Shown here: positions 1-8,301 of the stretch, one piece after another
Position numbering within the stretch: the first letter of the stretch is position 1
How the letters are laid out: each line of letters opens with the position of its first letter
NCBI GenBank assembly: GCA_002375695.1
Contig: DFMO01000015.1
Span: 124,001-188,000 of the forward strand
Length of the DNA: 64,000 nt
Reading direction: 5' to 3'
From: Flavobacteriaceae bacterium UBA3591
GTDB taxonomy: Bacteria; Bacteroidota; Bacteroidia; Flavobacteriales; Flavobacteriaceae
Notes under the pieces: generated by a model
Told to the model about the DNA's origin: nothing
Database searches by the model: none
What the model saw: only the letters and a program-made list of their open reading frames with translations
Program-made: the position numbers and the translations under genes

Positions 1-1232
1 CGCCTGTCTATATCGTTAAAAATAGGAGCGCCTTCTTTAAAAGAATACTGAAGTTTATTACGCTCTTCGGCTAAGCTAATTATCTTCCCAACCCCCGAAA
101 CCACACTCTCTTCCTGAATTCCGGCCACCGATGGCGCCGGCACATCGCTATAATCTGATCGACGCGTTAAATATTCTTCTAAGGTATTATAATAATTTAG
201 CTCCCTGCTTACAGCCTCTTTCCGCAGGTCTAATTCGGTAAGTTTGGCGTTAATCTCTGTACCCTCTTCTTCGAGGTTAAAAATGGCGTTTTGGTTTTTA
301 AATTTGTTTAATTCGTCTTCGACAGTAGACAATTCGGCCGATTTTACCGCGAGGCTACTATCGATAAAACGGATGGTTTTGGTTGCGAATAAGTTTTTTC
401 GCTTTAACATATTTTCACTTAAAACTTGTACCGAAGTATTTAAATAATCTACCAATTGTGCTTTATTGTCGCCCGTAAGGCTTAGTCGTAGCACCGAAGA
501 ACCTTTACTTTCGGCTTCTACGCGAATGCCCAAAAATCGCTTTACAATACCGTCGTAATTGGTAAAAGAGATATAATAAGGTTTTTCTGTTTGCGAAATT
601 ACATCGGGGTTGGGTAAAAATACCCCGCTAAAAAACGGCAAGTTTATATGTTCGCCAATAGAATAATCTTTTGAAAAAACACCCCCGTCTACATACTTAG
701 TAGAAATATCTTTAGTGCTATAATTTTGAAGTTGTAAGTTGCGACCTTCGCCAAAATCGGTGCTTAAATTAAAGTTTACCGAATCTTTAAAAACCACTTT
801 AAACTCTTGGTTTAAAGCTTGGGGCTGGGTAGTGTCTACTTCAACAAAAAATGGGGTTTGGTTGTAGGCGTTAACTTTTTGATACTTCCCGTCTTTGCGG
901 TAGTTTAAATAATACTGAAGGCGTTCTACAACCTTTTCGTTATGCGAGCGCGATTTAAGTGAAATTACTGCGGTATGCACCTTATCGGTAGTTCCGCCCC
1001 AATTAAAAGTTAAACTGGTATTTGAAGTAAAAAACGGATTTTGATCGTCTTTAATAGAAATCATATTCTCCATTCGGTACACTGGCAACTTACGTACGTT
1101 TATATAATACGCAATGGAAAATGCAATACCTAAAGACACTAAAAACAAGGGCCAATGGTTTATTAGCCGTACGAGAAAGGCTTTAAAATCGAAAGTAGTA
1201 TTAGATTCGCTTATTTCAAATTCCTCGTTCAT
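1..1232 (-). CDS. Wzc-type polysaccharide co-polymerase / tyrosine kinase (partial, N-terminal part)
   Basis: The reading frame starts at the ATG at 1232 and stays open to the left edge (410 codons seen), so the C-terminus is missing. The N-terminus has a short cytoplasmic segment, one membrane helix at about residues 26-45, then a long Wzz-like chain-length region with predicted coiled coil. It starts 3 bases after the stop of the Wza-type gene, so the two form one leftward operon. Proteins of this family control chain length and export of capsular or exopolysaccharide from the inner membrane, and most carry a C-terminal BY-kinase. That kinase domain would lie outside the window, so its presence is inferred. 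A Wzz-only protein without kinase is the alternative. Confidence 0.85.
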   Translation of the reverse strand, partial: MNEEFEISESNTTFDFKAFLVRLINHWPLFLVSLGIAFSIAYYINVRKLPVYRMENMISIKDDQNPFFTSNTSLTFNWGGTTDKVHTAVISLKSRSHNEKVVERLQYYLNYRKDGKYQKVNAYNQTPFFVEVDTTQPQALNQEFKVVFKDSVNFNLSTDFGEGRNLQLQNYSTKDISTKYVDGGVFSKDYSIGEHINLPFFSGVFLPNPDVISQTEKPYYISFTNYDGIVKRFLGIRVEAESKGSSVLRLSLTGDNKAQLVDYLNTSVQVLSENMLKRKNLFATKTIRFIDSSLAVKSAELSTVEDELNKFKNQNAIFNLEEEGTEINAKLTELDLRKEAVSRELNYYNTLEEYLTRRSDYSDVPAPSVAGIQEESVVSGVGKIISLAEERNKLQYSFKEGAPIFNDIDR

Positions 1233-1235
1233 AAG

Positions 1236-2030
1236 TTATAATCTGGTAAAAAGTAAAATTGTAGTCACTAAAGCAGTTGCAACAGACACAAGCGTTGTAA
1301 ACGATTGTATACCCGTAGTACCTGTACCCAACGCCTTTTGTGGTAGCGGATTTACCAAAATTAAATCGTTTGGCTTTATATAGTAGTAAGGCGAATTCAT
1401 TGCTTCTAACTTGGTAAGGTCTATATGGTGAACGCGTTGTCCTGCCGGGTATTGCCTAATTATCACCACATTACTGCGGTCGCCAGTTTCGGTAATATCG
1501 CCGCTGTTGGCAATAGCTTCCATAATACTTACTCTGTCGCGGTAAATAATATTGCTGCCAGGGCTTTCAATTTCGCCATTGATGGTATACCGTATCCCCG
1601 CCAATTTTACGGTTACAAAAACATTGGCTTCGGCTTTAAAATAATCGCGAAGTAAAATTTCTTCAATTTGCTCCCGCACTTCATCTACCGTATAACCCAG
1701 TACATTCATCTCGCCCAAACTGGGGATTCTAATATTTCCGTGGTCGTCTACCACAAAACCGTCATAATACAAGCGTTCTTCGCCAGTAGCATTTGGGTTT
1801 GCATCGCTAATAGGGTTAAAAATACCTACAGTTTCTTGGTCTAAAGCTTTTACCCGAATGCTTAATAAATCGTTTACTTGTAAGCGATAAGGCTCTTGTT
1901 TTTTGCGCAAAAGTGGCTCAGCATCTACTGCTGTTGTGTCCTCTTGCAAATAGGTTAATTGTTTTGTCGTTACACAAGACGATGCGCATACAATAACTAT
2001 TAAAAATAACAGTACTCGCCTAAGGTTCAT
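1236..2030 (-). CDS. Wza-type polysaccharide export lipoprotein (SLBB / Poly_export)
   Basis: This 264-residue lipoprotein belongs to the outer-membrane polysaccharide export family. It has a signal peptide ending in a lipobox-like CASSC around residues 14-18, a Poly_export domain with the typical YRLQVNDLLSIRV start, SLBB-like repeats, and a C-terminal hydrophobic stretch of about 20 residues that probably spans the outer membrane. An ATG at 2054 also lies in frame, but it falls inside the -7 element of the promoter at 2052-2080, so I chose the ATG at 2030. First gene of the operon with the Wzc-type gene. The substrate is not visible from the sequence. Confidence 0.9.
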   Translation of the reverse strand: MNLRRVLLFLIVIVCASSCVTTKQLTYLQEDTTAVDAEPLLRKKQEPYRLQVNDLLSIRVKALDQETVGIFNPISDANPNATGEERLYYDGFVVDDHGNIRIPSLGEMNVLGYTVDEVREQIEEILLRDYFKAEANVFVTVKLAGIRYTINGEIESPGSNIIYRDRVSIMEAIANSGDITETGDRSNVVIIRQYPAGQRVHHIDLTKLEAMNSPYYYIKPNDLILVNPLPQKALGTGTTGIQSFTTLVSVATALVTTILLFTRL

Positions 2031-2051
2031 AAATTGTGGGATGTTAAGCAA

Positions 2052-2080
2052 CAAATATAAAGTAACGCGGTTAATATCAA
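2052..2080 (-). promoter_or_regulatory. Bacteroidota-type promoter of the polysaccharide export operon
   Basis: On the minus strand a -33 TTG (2080-2078) is followed after 18 bases by TATATTTG (2059-2052), matching the Bacteroidota consensus TTG-N17-23-TAnnTTTG. Transcription should begin near 2046, which gives a short leader before the ATG at 2030 and excludes the upstream in-frame ATG. Confidence 0.65.
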
Positions 2081-2236
2081 AATTTTTTCAGAAACGTTAT
2101 TTTCAAAAAAACACCTTTAAATTTCAGAAAACTTTTAAAAATCTCGTGGAATAGTATAGTTTTAATTTAAAAATCTAATCTGTAGCTATAAAATAAAAAC
2201 TTACTTTTGGGTGAATTACTTTAAATTTTTTTAAAT

Positions 2237-2671
2237 ATGAAATATTCGCTATCCATAGTAATTGACAAACCTGTTGATGAAGTTGTTAAACTTTTTGACA
2301 GTGTTGAAAATATGAAAAAGTGGATGAAAGGTCTTGAGTCTTTTGAGCCCATAAGCGGTACGCCGGGCGAAGAAGGAGCAAAATCGCGTTTAAAATTTAA
2401 GATGGGCAAACGCGAAATTGAAATGATTGAAACCATAACAGTTAAAAATCTTCCGAAGGAATTTTCGGGAACTTACGACGCCAAAGGGGTGCACAATATT
2501 GTAAAAAACTACTTTGAACCTTTGCCAAACAGCAAGACAAAGTATAGCACAGACCAAGAATTTCAATTTAAAGGATTTATGAAAATTATGGGTTTTTTAA
2601 TGCCAGGCGCTTTTAAAAAGCAGTCTATGCAATACCTACAAGATTTTAAAACCTTTGCCGAAAGTCAATAA
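2237..2671 (+). CDS. SRPBCC-family protein
   Basis: A 144-residue soluble protein with no signal peptide. It shows the helix-grip layout of SRPBCC/START-like proteins: an N-terminal strand with VIDKPVDEVVKLFDSVEN, a WMKG segment, a run of beta strands, and a long C-terminal helix. Such proteins bind hydrophobic ligands, and no specific ligand is deducible. A TAnnTTTG element (TACTTTTG, 2202-2209) lies 28 bases before the ATG. The gene is followed after 6 bases by a membrane protein gene, so the two are probably co-transcribed. Confidence 0.8.
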   Translation: MKYSLSIVIDKPVDEVVKLFDSVENMKKWMKGLESFEPISGTPGEEGAKSRLKFKMGKREIEMIETITVKNLPKEFSGTYDAKGVHNIVKNYFEPLPNSKTKYSTDQEFQFKGFMKIMGFLMPGAFKKQSMQYLQDFKTFAESQ

Positions 2672-2677
2672 AATAAG

Positions 2678-3193
2678 ATGAGCAAAGCCAAACTTATAAA
2701 TAGATTACGCTGGTATTACCCGCTAGAAAAATTTCATGCGTTTGTCACCTTTCCTTTGTTAACCGTTTACTTTTTAATGCACAACCCCATTGCAAAAAGC
2801 ATAATGTTTGTTTACGGAATGATTGTTTGTATTGCAATACTTTATCAAGGACAGAGGTATTGGCAATTAAAGCTTTGGCATTTGCAAAATAAGCCGTTTT
2901 CGCAGGTAAAAAACTTAAAATTTTTCCGAGGTGCAAAACGCTTAAATATTTTACTAATTATAGCAATGCCTGTTGTTTTTATCATTCAAGTTTTGGTGGC
3001 AAAATGGTCATTAAACGACACAAACATTATCTTTTGGACTTTGTTAGCCAATCTATTTGCAGTTTTAGAATACATAAATTACTACCATAAGCAATTAATG
3101 GTTGATAACTTTGCCGATGTAAACTACATTGTACGTAACAAAAAACTTAAAACGGCAAGCTTGGCCAAAGATTTAAACGAAAACAGTTTTTAA
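2678..3193 (+). CDS. hypothetical four-helix membrane protein
   Basis: A 171-residue protein that I do not recognise. It has about four hydrophobic helices (roughly residues 22-34, 39-57, 89-108 and 113-131) separated by basic loops, which suggests an inner-membrane protein. It sits 6 bases downstream of the SRPBCC gene on the same strand. No catalytic motif is visible. Confidence 0.7.
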   Translation: MSKAKLINRLRWYYPLEKFHAFVTFPLLTVYFLMHNPIAKSIMFVYGMIVCIAILYQGQRYWQLKLWHLQNKPFSQVKNLKFFRGAKRLNILLIIAMPVVFIIQVLVAKWSLNDTNIIFWTLLANLFAVLEYINYYHKQLMVDNFADVNYIVRNKKLKTASLAKDLNENSF

Positions 3194-3226
3194 TTTTACT
3201 GTTTTAACTTATTGCCTATTCTATAT

Positions 3227-3254
3227 TGTTCATTAAACATTTGCAGTACTTTTG
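3227..3254 (+). promoter_or_regulatory. promoter of the Uup-type ABC-F gene
   Basis: TTG at 3227-3229, a 17-base spacer and TACTTTTG at 3247-3254 match the Bacteroidota consensus. The TTG at 3252, which would open the longest reading frame, lies inside the -7 element, so translation must start further down, at the GTG at 3270. Confidence 0.7.
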
Positions 3255-3269
3255 CAAAAAATATTTGTT

Positions 3270-5138
3270 GTGAATTACCTATCTGTAGAAAATATTTCCA
3301 AGTCTTTCGGGATGCGGGTTTTGTTTGAAAATATATCCTTCGGAATTAACGAAGGTCAAAAAATTGGTTTTGTTGCAAAAAACGGAACTGGTAAAACCTC
3401 GCTCCTTAAAATAATTGCAGGCATTGATAAGGCCGATACGGGAAATGTTGTTTTTAGAAAAGGTTTAAAAACGGCTTACCTGCCGCAAGAACCCGATTTA
3501 AATCCCGAATTAACCATTGAGCAAACTATTTTTTCTTCAGAGAATCCTATCCTAAAAATTATTGAAGCTTATGAGCACGCCATTGAAAATCCAGACGACC
3601 AAGAAGCGTATCACAAGGCTTTTGACGCTATGGATGCACACCAAGCGTGGGATTTTGAAACGCGGTACAAACAAATTCTTTTTAAATTAAAATTAGACGA
3701 TTTAAACGCTAAAATTTCCACCTTAAGTGGCGGACAAAAAAAACGACTCGCCTTAGCAAATGCGCTGCTTACAAAGCCAGACCTGCTCATTATGGACGAG
3801 CCCACAAACCACTTAGATTTGGAAATGATTGAGTGGCTCGAAAACTTATTTGCCAAAGAAAATTTCACACTTTTTATGGTAACGCACGACCGTTACTTTT
3901 TGGAAAGGGTGTGTAATGAAATTGTTGAATTAGACGAAGGTATTCTTTACAGTTACAAAGGAAATTACAGCTATTACTTAGAAAAACGCGAAGCACGTAT
4001 TGAAAACGAAGCCACCGAAACTGGCAAGGCCAAACAGTTATTTAAAAAAGAATTGGACTGGATGCGGCGGCAGCCCAAGGCGCGTACTACCAAAAGCAAG
4101 AGCCGTATAGACGATTTTCACGAAATTAAAGCCCGTGCCAGCAAGCGCCGAAACGACCACCAAGTGCAATTAGAGCTTAATATGGAACGTATGGGCACCA
4201 AGGTGGTTGAACTACACAAAGTGTCAAAATCATTTGGTGAAAAAACCATGCTCGACAAGTTTGAGTACAATTTTAACCGTGGTGAAAGAGTAGGAATAAT
4301 TGGCAAAAACGGTACTGGAAAGTCTACTTTTTTAAATATTTTAACCGGAAACTTAAAACCCGATTCGGGGAAAGTAATAGTAGGCGAAACGGTTAAATTT
4401 GGCTATTACACCCAAGGGGGAATTAATATAAAAGAAGGTCAAAAAGTAATAGACGTTATAAAAGAATACGGCGAATATATTCCGTTAAAAAAGGGTAGAA
4501 TAATTTCGGCTTCACAGCTTTTAGAGCGGTTTCTTTTCGACCCCAAAAAACAATACGACTTTGTTGAAAAGCTAAGTGGAGGCGAACGTAAACGCCTTTA
4601 CTTATGTACCGTTTTAATAAAAAACCCAAACTTTTTAATCCTCGATGAGCCTACAAACGATCTCGATATTGTTACCTTAAATGTTTTGGAAAGCTTCCTT
4701 TTAGACTTTCCCGGCTGCCTTTTGGTGGTGTCGCACGACCGGTATTTTATGGACAAAATTGTAGATCATCTTTTTGTTTTTAGAGGCGATGGCGAGGTTG
4801 AAGATTTCCCCGGAAATTATTCCGATTTTAGAGCGTACGAAGACAGTAATATTCAGGAAAAGCGCGAGGCGAGTGAAAGTGCGCCAAAATCTAAAAAAGA
4901 TTGGAAACAAGAGTCAAACGCAGGAAAACTGAGCTATAACGAACAAAAAGAATACAACAAACTTGAAAAAGAAATAGCCAAGCTTGAAAAAGAACGCGAA
5001 ACCCTTCAAAATAAATTTGCAACCGAAAATTGGGATGGCGCCGAAATTGACAAGCAGTCTGTAAAACTTCAGGAAATAACAGATAAAATTGACGAAAAAA
5101 CCGAGCGCTGGTTTGAACTTTCGGCTAAAATGGAATAA
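3270..5138 (+). CDS. uup: ABC-F family ATPase, Uup type
   Basis: Soluble ATPase of 622 residues with two ABC cassettes and no membrane domain. Cassette 1 has AKNGTGKTS, LSGGQKKRLALANAL and MDEPTNHLD. Cassette 2 has GKNGTGKST, LSGGERKRLYL and LDEPTNDLD. The basic linker between them fits the ABC-F P-site tRNA interaction motif. The C-terminal 85 or so residues form a charged coiled coil (LEKEIAKLEKERETLQ), which is the Uup-type tail. ABC-F proteins act on the ribosome or on branched DNA intermediates, and Uup itself is linked to precise excision of transposons. The GTG start at 3270 follows from the promoter position. Confidence 0.9.
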   Translation: MNYLSVENISKSFGMRVLFENISFGINEGQKIGFVAKNGTGKTSLLKIIAGIDKADTGNVVFRKGLKTAYLPQEPDLNPELTIEQTIFSSENPILKIIEAYEHAIENPDDQEAYHKAFDAMDAHQAWDFETRYKQILFKLKLDDLNAKISTLSGGQKKRLALANALLTKPDLLIMDEPTNHLDLEMIEWLENLFAKENFTLFMVTHDRYFLERVCNEIVELDEGILYSYKGNYSYYLEKREARIENEATETGKAKQLFKKELDWMRRQPKARTTKSKSRIDDFHEIKARASKRRNDHQVQLELNMERMGTKVVELHKVSKSFGEKTMLDKFEYNFNRGERVGIIGKNGTGKSTFLNILTGNLKPDSGKVIVGETVKFGYYTQGGINIKEGQKVIDVIKEYGEYIPLKKGRIISASQLLERFLFDPKKQYDFVEKLSGGERKRLYLCTVLIKNPNFLILDEPTNDLDIVTLNVLESFLLDFPGCLLVVSHDRYFMDKIVDHLFVFRGDGEVEDFPGNYSDFRAYEDSNIQEKREASESAPKSKKDWKQESNAGKLSYNEQKEYNKLEKEIAKLEKERETLQNKFATENWDGAEIDKQSVKLQEITDKIDEKTERWFELSAKME

Positions 5139-5212
5139 AAGCTGTAGGCTATGAGCATCTAATTTTAAAATATGTATTTCACCCTAAAACACACCGCTTA
5201 AAGCCTTTAAAT

Positions 5213-5986
5213 ATGATTCACCAATCAAAAAGTTATATAAAATTTATTCGGCTTTCTAAAAATAAGCACGGGGTGCACTCCCCTTTTGTGTATAATTTGG
5301 TAACCCAATGTTTTAACGGCAAATCCAAATACCCTGAATACAACATTTTAAAAAAACATAGACAGGCGCTTCTCCATGATAACACCACGGTAGCTATGAC
5401 AGATTTTGGTCAGGGTTCGCGGGTGTTTAAAGGGAATGATAGAAAAGTTTCGCAGGTAGTAAAAAATGCGGGGATGAAAAAAAAGCGACAAAAATTACTT
5501 TTCCGCTTAGCACATTATTTTAAATGCGAAAATGTTTTGGAGCTTGGCACTTCTTTGGGTTTGGGTACAGTGGCGTTATCGGTTTCCAATACATTTACAG
5601 CTATAAATACGGTAGAAGGTTGTCCCAATACCTTGCAAAAAGCGCAAGAGTATTTTGAACAATTTAATTTGCACAATATTCAAATTCACCAAACATTATT
5701 TAAAACCTATCTCGAGGAAAATAAAGATGAAAAATTCGATTTAATCTTTATTGATGGCGACCACAATGGCGAACGTACACTGCAGTATTTTACATCGCTT
5801 TTAGATAATGTACACAACAATTCATTAATAATTTTTGATGATATTTACTGGAGCAAAGACATGACCCAAGCTTGGCAACAAATAATTGCCCATCCCAAAG
5901 TAACGGTAAGTATAGACACCTTTAGATGGGGGTTGGTATTTTTTAGGAAAGAACAACCTAAACAACATTTTATTATAAGAGTTTAA
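5213..5986 (+). CDS. class I SAM-dependent methyltransferase
   Basis: A 257-residue soluble protein with a Rossmann methyltransferase fold. Motif I is VLELGTSLGLGT (about residues 109-120). A catechol-O-methyltransferase-like FIDGDHNGE follows near residue 180, then IIFDDIYW. The N-terminal 90 residues are basic and not diagnostic. The gene stands alone in its direction between Uup and the LolD-like ATPase. The substrate is unknown; the motif spacing is nearest to O-methyltransferases of small molecules. Confidence 0.8.
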   Translation: MIHQSKSYIKFIRLSKNKHGVHSPFVYNLVTQCFNGKSKYPEYNILKKHRQALLHDNTTVAMTDFGQGSRVFKGNDRKVSQVVKNAGMKKKRQKLLFRLAHYFKCENVLELGTSLGLGTVALSVSNTFTAINTVEGCPNTLQKAQEYFEQFNLHNIQIHQTLFKTYLEENKDEKFDLIFIDGDHNGERTLQYFTSLLDNVHNNSLIIFDDIYWSKDMTQAWQQIIAHPKVTVSIDTFRWGLVFFRKEQPKQHFIIRV

Positions 5987-6067
5987 ATTGAAAAGCTACG
6001 CAAAAAAAATTAATTATTGTAACAACCCGCCCAGCTTTGCGTCCTATTGAATATATTAAACAAGCCT

Positions 6068-6766
6068 ATGAGTTTACTAATTAAAATTCGAAATATTACA
6101 CGCGATTTTCCACTTGGAAACGAAGTAGTAAAAGTTTTAAAAGGAATAGATCTCGATATAGAACGAGGCGAATACGTAGCCTTAATGGGGCCTTCGGGTT
6201 CGGGAAAGTCTACTTTAATGAACTTATTAGGTTGTTTAGACACCCCTACTTCGGGCACTTACGAATTAAACGGACAAGACGTAAGTAATATGACCGATGA
6301 CGAATTGGCCGAAATTAGAAATAAAGAAATAGGTTTTGTATTTCAAACATTTAACCTGCTACCTCGCACTACGGCACTCGAAAATGTAGCGCTACCCATG
6401 GTTTACGCAGGCGTATCAAAAGCAGACCGAACGCTACGTGCCGAAGAAGTATTAAACAACGTGGGCTTAGCAGACAGGATGGACCACAAACCCAACCAAC
6501 TTTCGGGTGGGCAACGCCAACGAGTTGCGGTGGGTAGAGCCTTGGTAAATAAACCTTCCATTATTTTGGCCGATGAACCTACAGGTAACTTAGATTCTAC
6601 AACTTCGGTAGAAATTATGAATCTTTTTAATGAAATTCACAAAGCCGGCAATACAGTTATTCTAGTTACTCACGAAGAAGACATTGCCGAAAACGCACAC
6701 CGTATTATTCGCCTTCGCGACGGTATTATAGAAAGCGATACCAAAAAGGAAGTGGTGAAACAGTAG
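6068..6766 (+). CDS. LolD/MacB/FtsE-like ABC transporter ATP-binding protein
   Basis: ATPase of 232 residues with Walker A GPSGSGKST, Q-loop FVFQTFNLLP, signature LSGGQRQRVAVGRAL, Walker B ADEPTGNLD and switch VTHE. This is the MacB/LolD subfamily, which powers extraction or export of lipoproteins or peptides from the inner membrane. The frame is open from a TTG at 6047, but the ATG at 6068 fits the family N-terminus better. No permease gene lies next to it, so its partner must be encoded elsewhere. Heptamer TAG repeats start with its stop codon. Confidence 0.85.
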   Translation: MSLLIKIRNITRDFPLGNEVVKVLKGIDLDIERGEYVALMGPSGSGKSTLMNLLGCLDTPTSGTYELNGQDVSNMTDDELAEIRNKEIGFVFQTFNLLPRTTALENVALPMVYAGVSKADRTLRAEEVLNNVGLADRMDHKPNQLSGGQRQRVAVGRALVNKPSIILADEPTGNLDSTTSVEIMNLFNEIHKAGNTVILVTHEEDIAENAHRIIRLRDGIIESDTKKEVVKQ

Positions 6767-6791
6767 TCTTTAGTCTTTAGACGGTAGTTGG
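6764..6791 (+). repeat. four imperfect 7-base TAGnnnn repeats
   Basis: Beginning with the TAG stop codon of the ATPase gene, four units follow each other in register: TAGTCTT, TAGTCTT, TAGACGG and TAGTTGG. A similar heptamer array follows secA at 11674-11702. Confidence 0.5.
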
Positions 6792-6857
6792 CGGTGCAAA
6801 GTAATATTTTAAGATTCGGGCTTCGTATTTAGCATTTACTATTTTATCTTTGAAGCT

Positions 6858-7034
6858 ATGAATCTTGACCTTTCAAATCCCATAGTTTTAATAATAGGTG
6901 GCGTTTTACTACTTGCCATTTTATATTTTTGGAACAAAAGCAATGCTACCAACTTGCGCAATAGACGCAACAAAAGTTTTAGAAGCAGTTATTACGAGCG
7001 GAAAAAGGAGCGGGAAAAAGAAACAGAGAAATAG
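6858..7034 (+). CDS. 58-residue single-pass membrane protein
   Basis: A small gene with its own TATCTTTG -7 element (6845-6852) only 5 bases before the ATG at 6858. The product has one N-terminal membrane helix (about residues 8-24, IVLIIGGVLLLAILYFW) and a very basic, charged tail rich in Arg, Lys and Glu, with SYYERKKERE near the end. I do not recognise a family. The close promoter and the clean helix-plus-charged-tail layout argue that it is real. The promoter position would give a very short leader. Confidence 0.6.
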   Translation: MNLDLSNPIVLIIGGVLLLAILYFWNKSNATNLRNRRNKSFRSSYYERKKEREKETEK

Positions 7035-7113
7035 CTCTCTTTAATCTAAAGTTTTATATAACTTATTCTCTAAATTTGTTTAAAATACAGTCCTCACAAA
7101 CAGCTTATTAATT

Positions 7114-7686
7114 ATGAAAATATATACCAAAACCGGTGATGCAGGCACTACTGCTCTTTTCGGGGGAACCCGTGTTCCAAAACATCATATACGCATAGAA
7201 AGTTACGGCACCGTAGATGAACTTAATTCGTATTTAGGGCTTATTCGTACGCAAAATATAGACCCGCGCAGCAAAGAAATTCTTGTACATATTCAAGATA
7301 AACTATTTACTTTGGGTGCAATTTTGGCAACCGATCCTGAAAAAGCAACCTTAAAAAGTGGGAAAGAACGCCTTAATATTCCTAAAATAGACGAAGAAGA
7401 TATCACACTTTTAGAAAAGGAAATGGATATGATGAACGATGCCCTGCCACCTATGACGCACTTTATTTTACCTGGCGGAAATACTACCGTGTCATATTGT
7501 CACATAGCCCGTACGGTATGCCGTCGTGCAGAGCGTATTACCACGCATTTAAACGAAAACGAACCTATTGACGAAAGGGTTTTAAAATATTTAAACAGAC
7601 TATCTGACTACCTATTTGTACTGGCACGAAAGTTGTCTAAAGACACAAACGCAGAAGAGACACAGTGGATTCCAAAAAAGCTGTAA
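7114..7686 (+). CDS. cob(I)yrinic acid a,c-diamide adenosyltransferase (PduO type)
   Basis: A 190-residue enzyme that adenosylates cob(I)alamin with ATP to make coenzyme B12. The N-terminal KIYTKTGDAGTTALFGG is the ATP-binding signature of the PduO family. YGTVDELNSYLG and the C-terminal CRRAERITTHLN and NRLSDYLFVLAR segments are family landmarks. TAAATTTG at 7071-7078 is a likely -7 element. The product supplies the cofactor used by the IcmF mutase encoded at the right end of the window and chaperoned by MeaB-type GTPases. Confidence 0.93.
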   Translation: MKIYTKTGDAGTTALFGGTRVPKHHIRIESYGTVDELNSYLGLIRTQNIDPRSKEILVHIQDKLFTLGAILATDPEKATLKSGKERLNIPKIDEEDITLLEKEMDMMNDALPPMTHFILPGGNTTVSYCHIARTVCRRAERITTHLNENEPIDERVLKYLNRLSDYLFVLARKLSKDTNAEETQWIPKKL

Positions 7687-7830
7687 GTGCAATATTGAAG
7701 TAAACCATTAAATATCTAAAATTCAGCAAGTTTTAAGAAAAACCACTTAAAAATGTTTTTTCGCAACTTATTGATTATCAACAAATAAAAAACGTTCTTT
7801 AAAATACAGCAGAAATAATTGAGATTTTAC

Positions 7831-7860
7831 TTGACTTTTTGATCTAAAAAATTACTTTTG
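7831..7860 (+). promoter_or_regulatory. promoter of the DUF2795 gene
   Basis: TTGAC at 7831-7835 and TACTTTTG at 7853-7860 (19 bases between TTG and TA) match the Bacteroidota promoter consensus, 24 bases before the ATG at 7885. Confidence 0.65.
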
Positions 7861-7884
7861 CAGAAATTAAAAACCTAAAGTGCT

Positions 7885-8106
7885 ATGTACTGGACATTAG
7901 AATTAGCATCCTATTTAAGTGATGCGCCCTGGCCCGCAACCAAAGACGAATTGATTGATTACGCGATCAGGACCGGTGCTCCACTAGAAGTAGTGGAAAA
8001 TCTTCAAGCAATTGAAGACGAGGGTGACTCTTACGACTCTATTGAAGAGATTTGGGCAGATTATCCTACAGACGATGATTATCTCTGGAATGAGGATGAA
8101 TATTAA
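7885..8106 (+). CDS. DUF2795 family small acidic protein
   Basis: A 73-residue protein with the DUF2795 pattern: a start MYWTLELASYLSDAPWPATKDELIDYAIRTG-like block (residues 1-31), ALEV-type helix, and a very acidic tail ending DDDYLWNEDEY. The family is widespread in Bacteroidota as a short conserved protein of unknown role. It has its own promoter (7831-7860) and its own terminator (8148-8171), so it is a single-gene unit and probably strongly expressed. Confidence 0.85.
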   Translation: MYWTLELASYLSDAPWPATKDELIDYAIRTGAPLEVVENLQAIEDEGDSYDSIEEIWADYPTDDDYLWNEDEY

Positions 8107-8147
8107 TTCCCAACTTTTTTGGGACACATAAAAAATTATATAAAAAA

Positions 8148-8171
8148 AGTCTCTTTTAGAGGCTTTTTTTT
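8148..8171 (+). terminator. rho-independent terminator after the DUF2795 gene
   Basis: A 7-base stem AGTCTCT / AGAGGCT (one G-U pair) with a TTT loop is followed by seven T. Confidence 0.75.
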
Positions 8172-8301
8172 ATTTAAAATAGAGAAAACACAGCCCGTTT
8201 AATAATTATTAATTTATAGTATTATAATTTTGAATTGGTTGCAAAACATATTAAAATTACAAAATAGTAATGCCTCGCATTGCTTTTAAACAATATACAT
8301 C

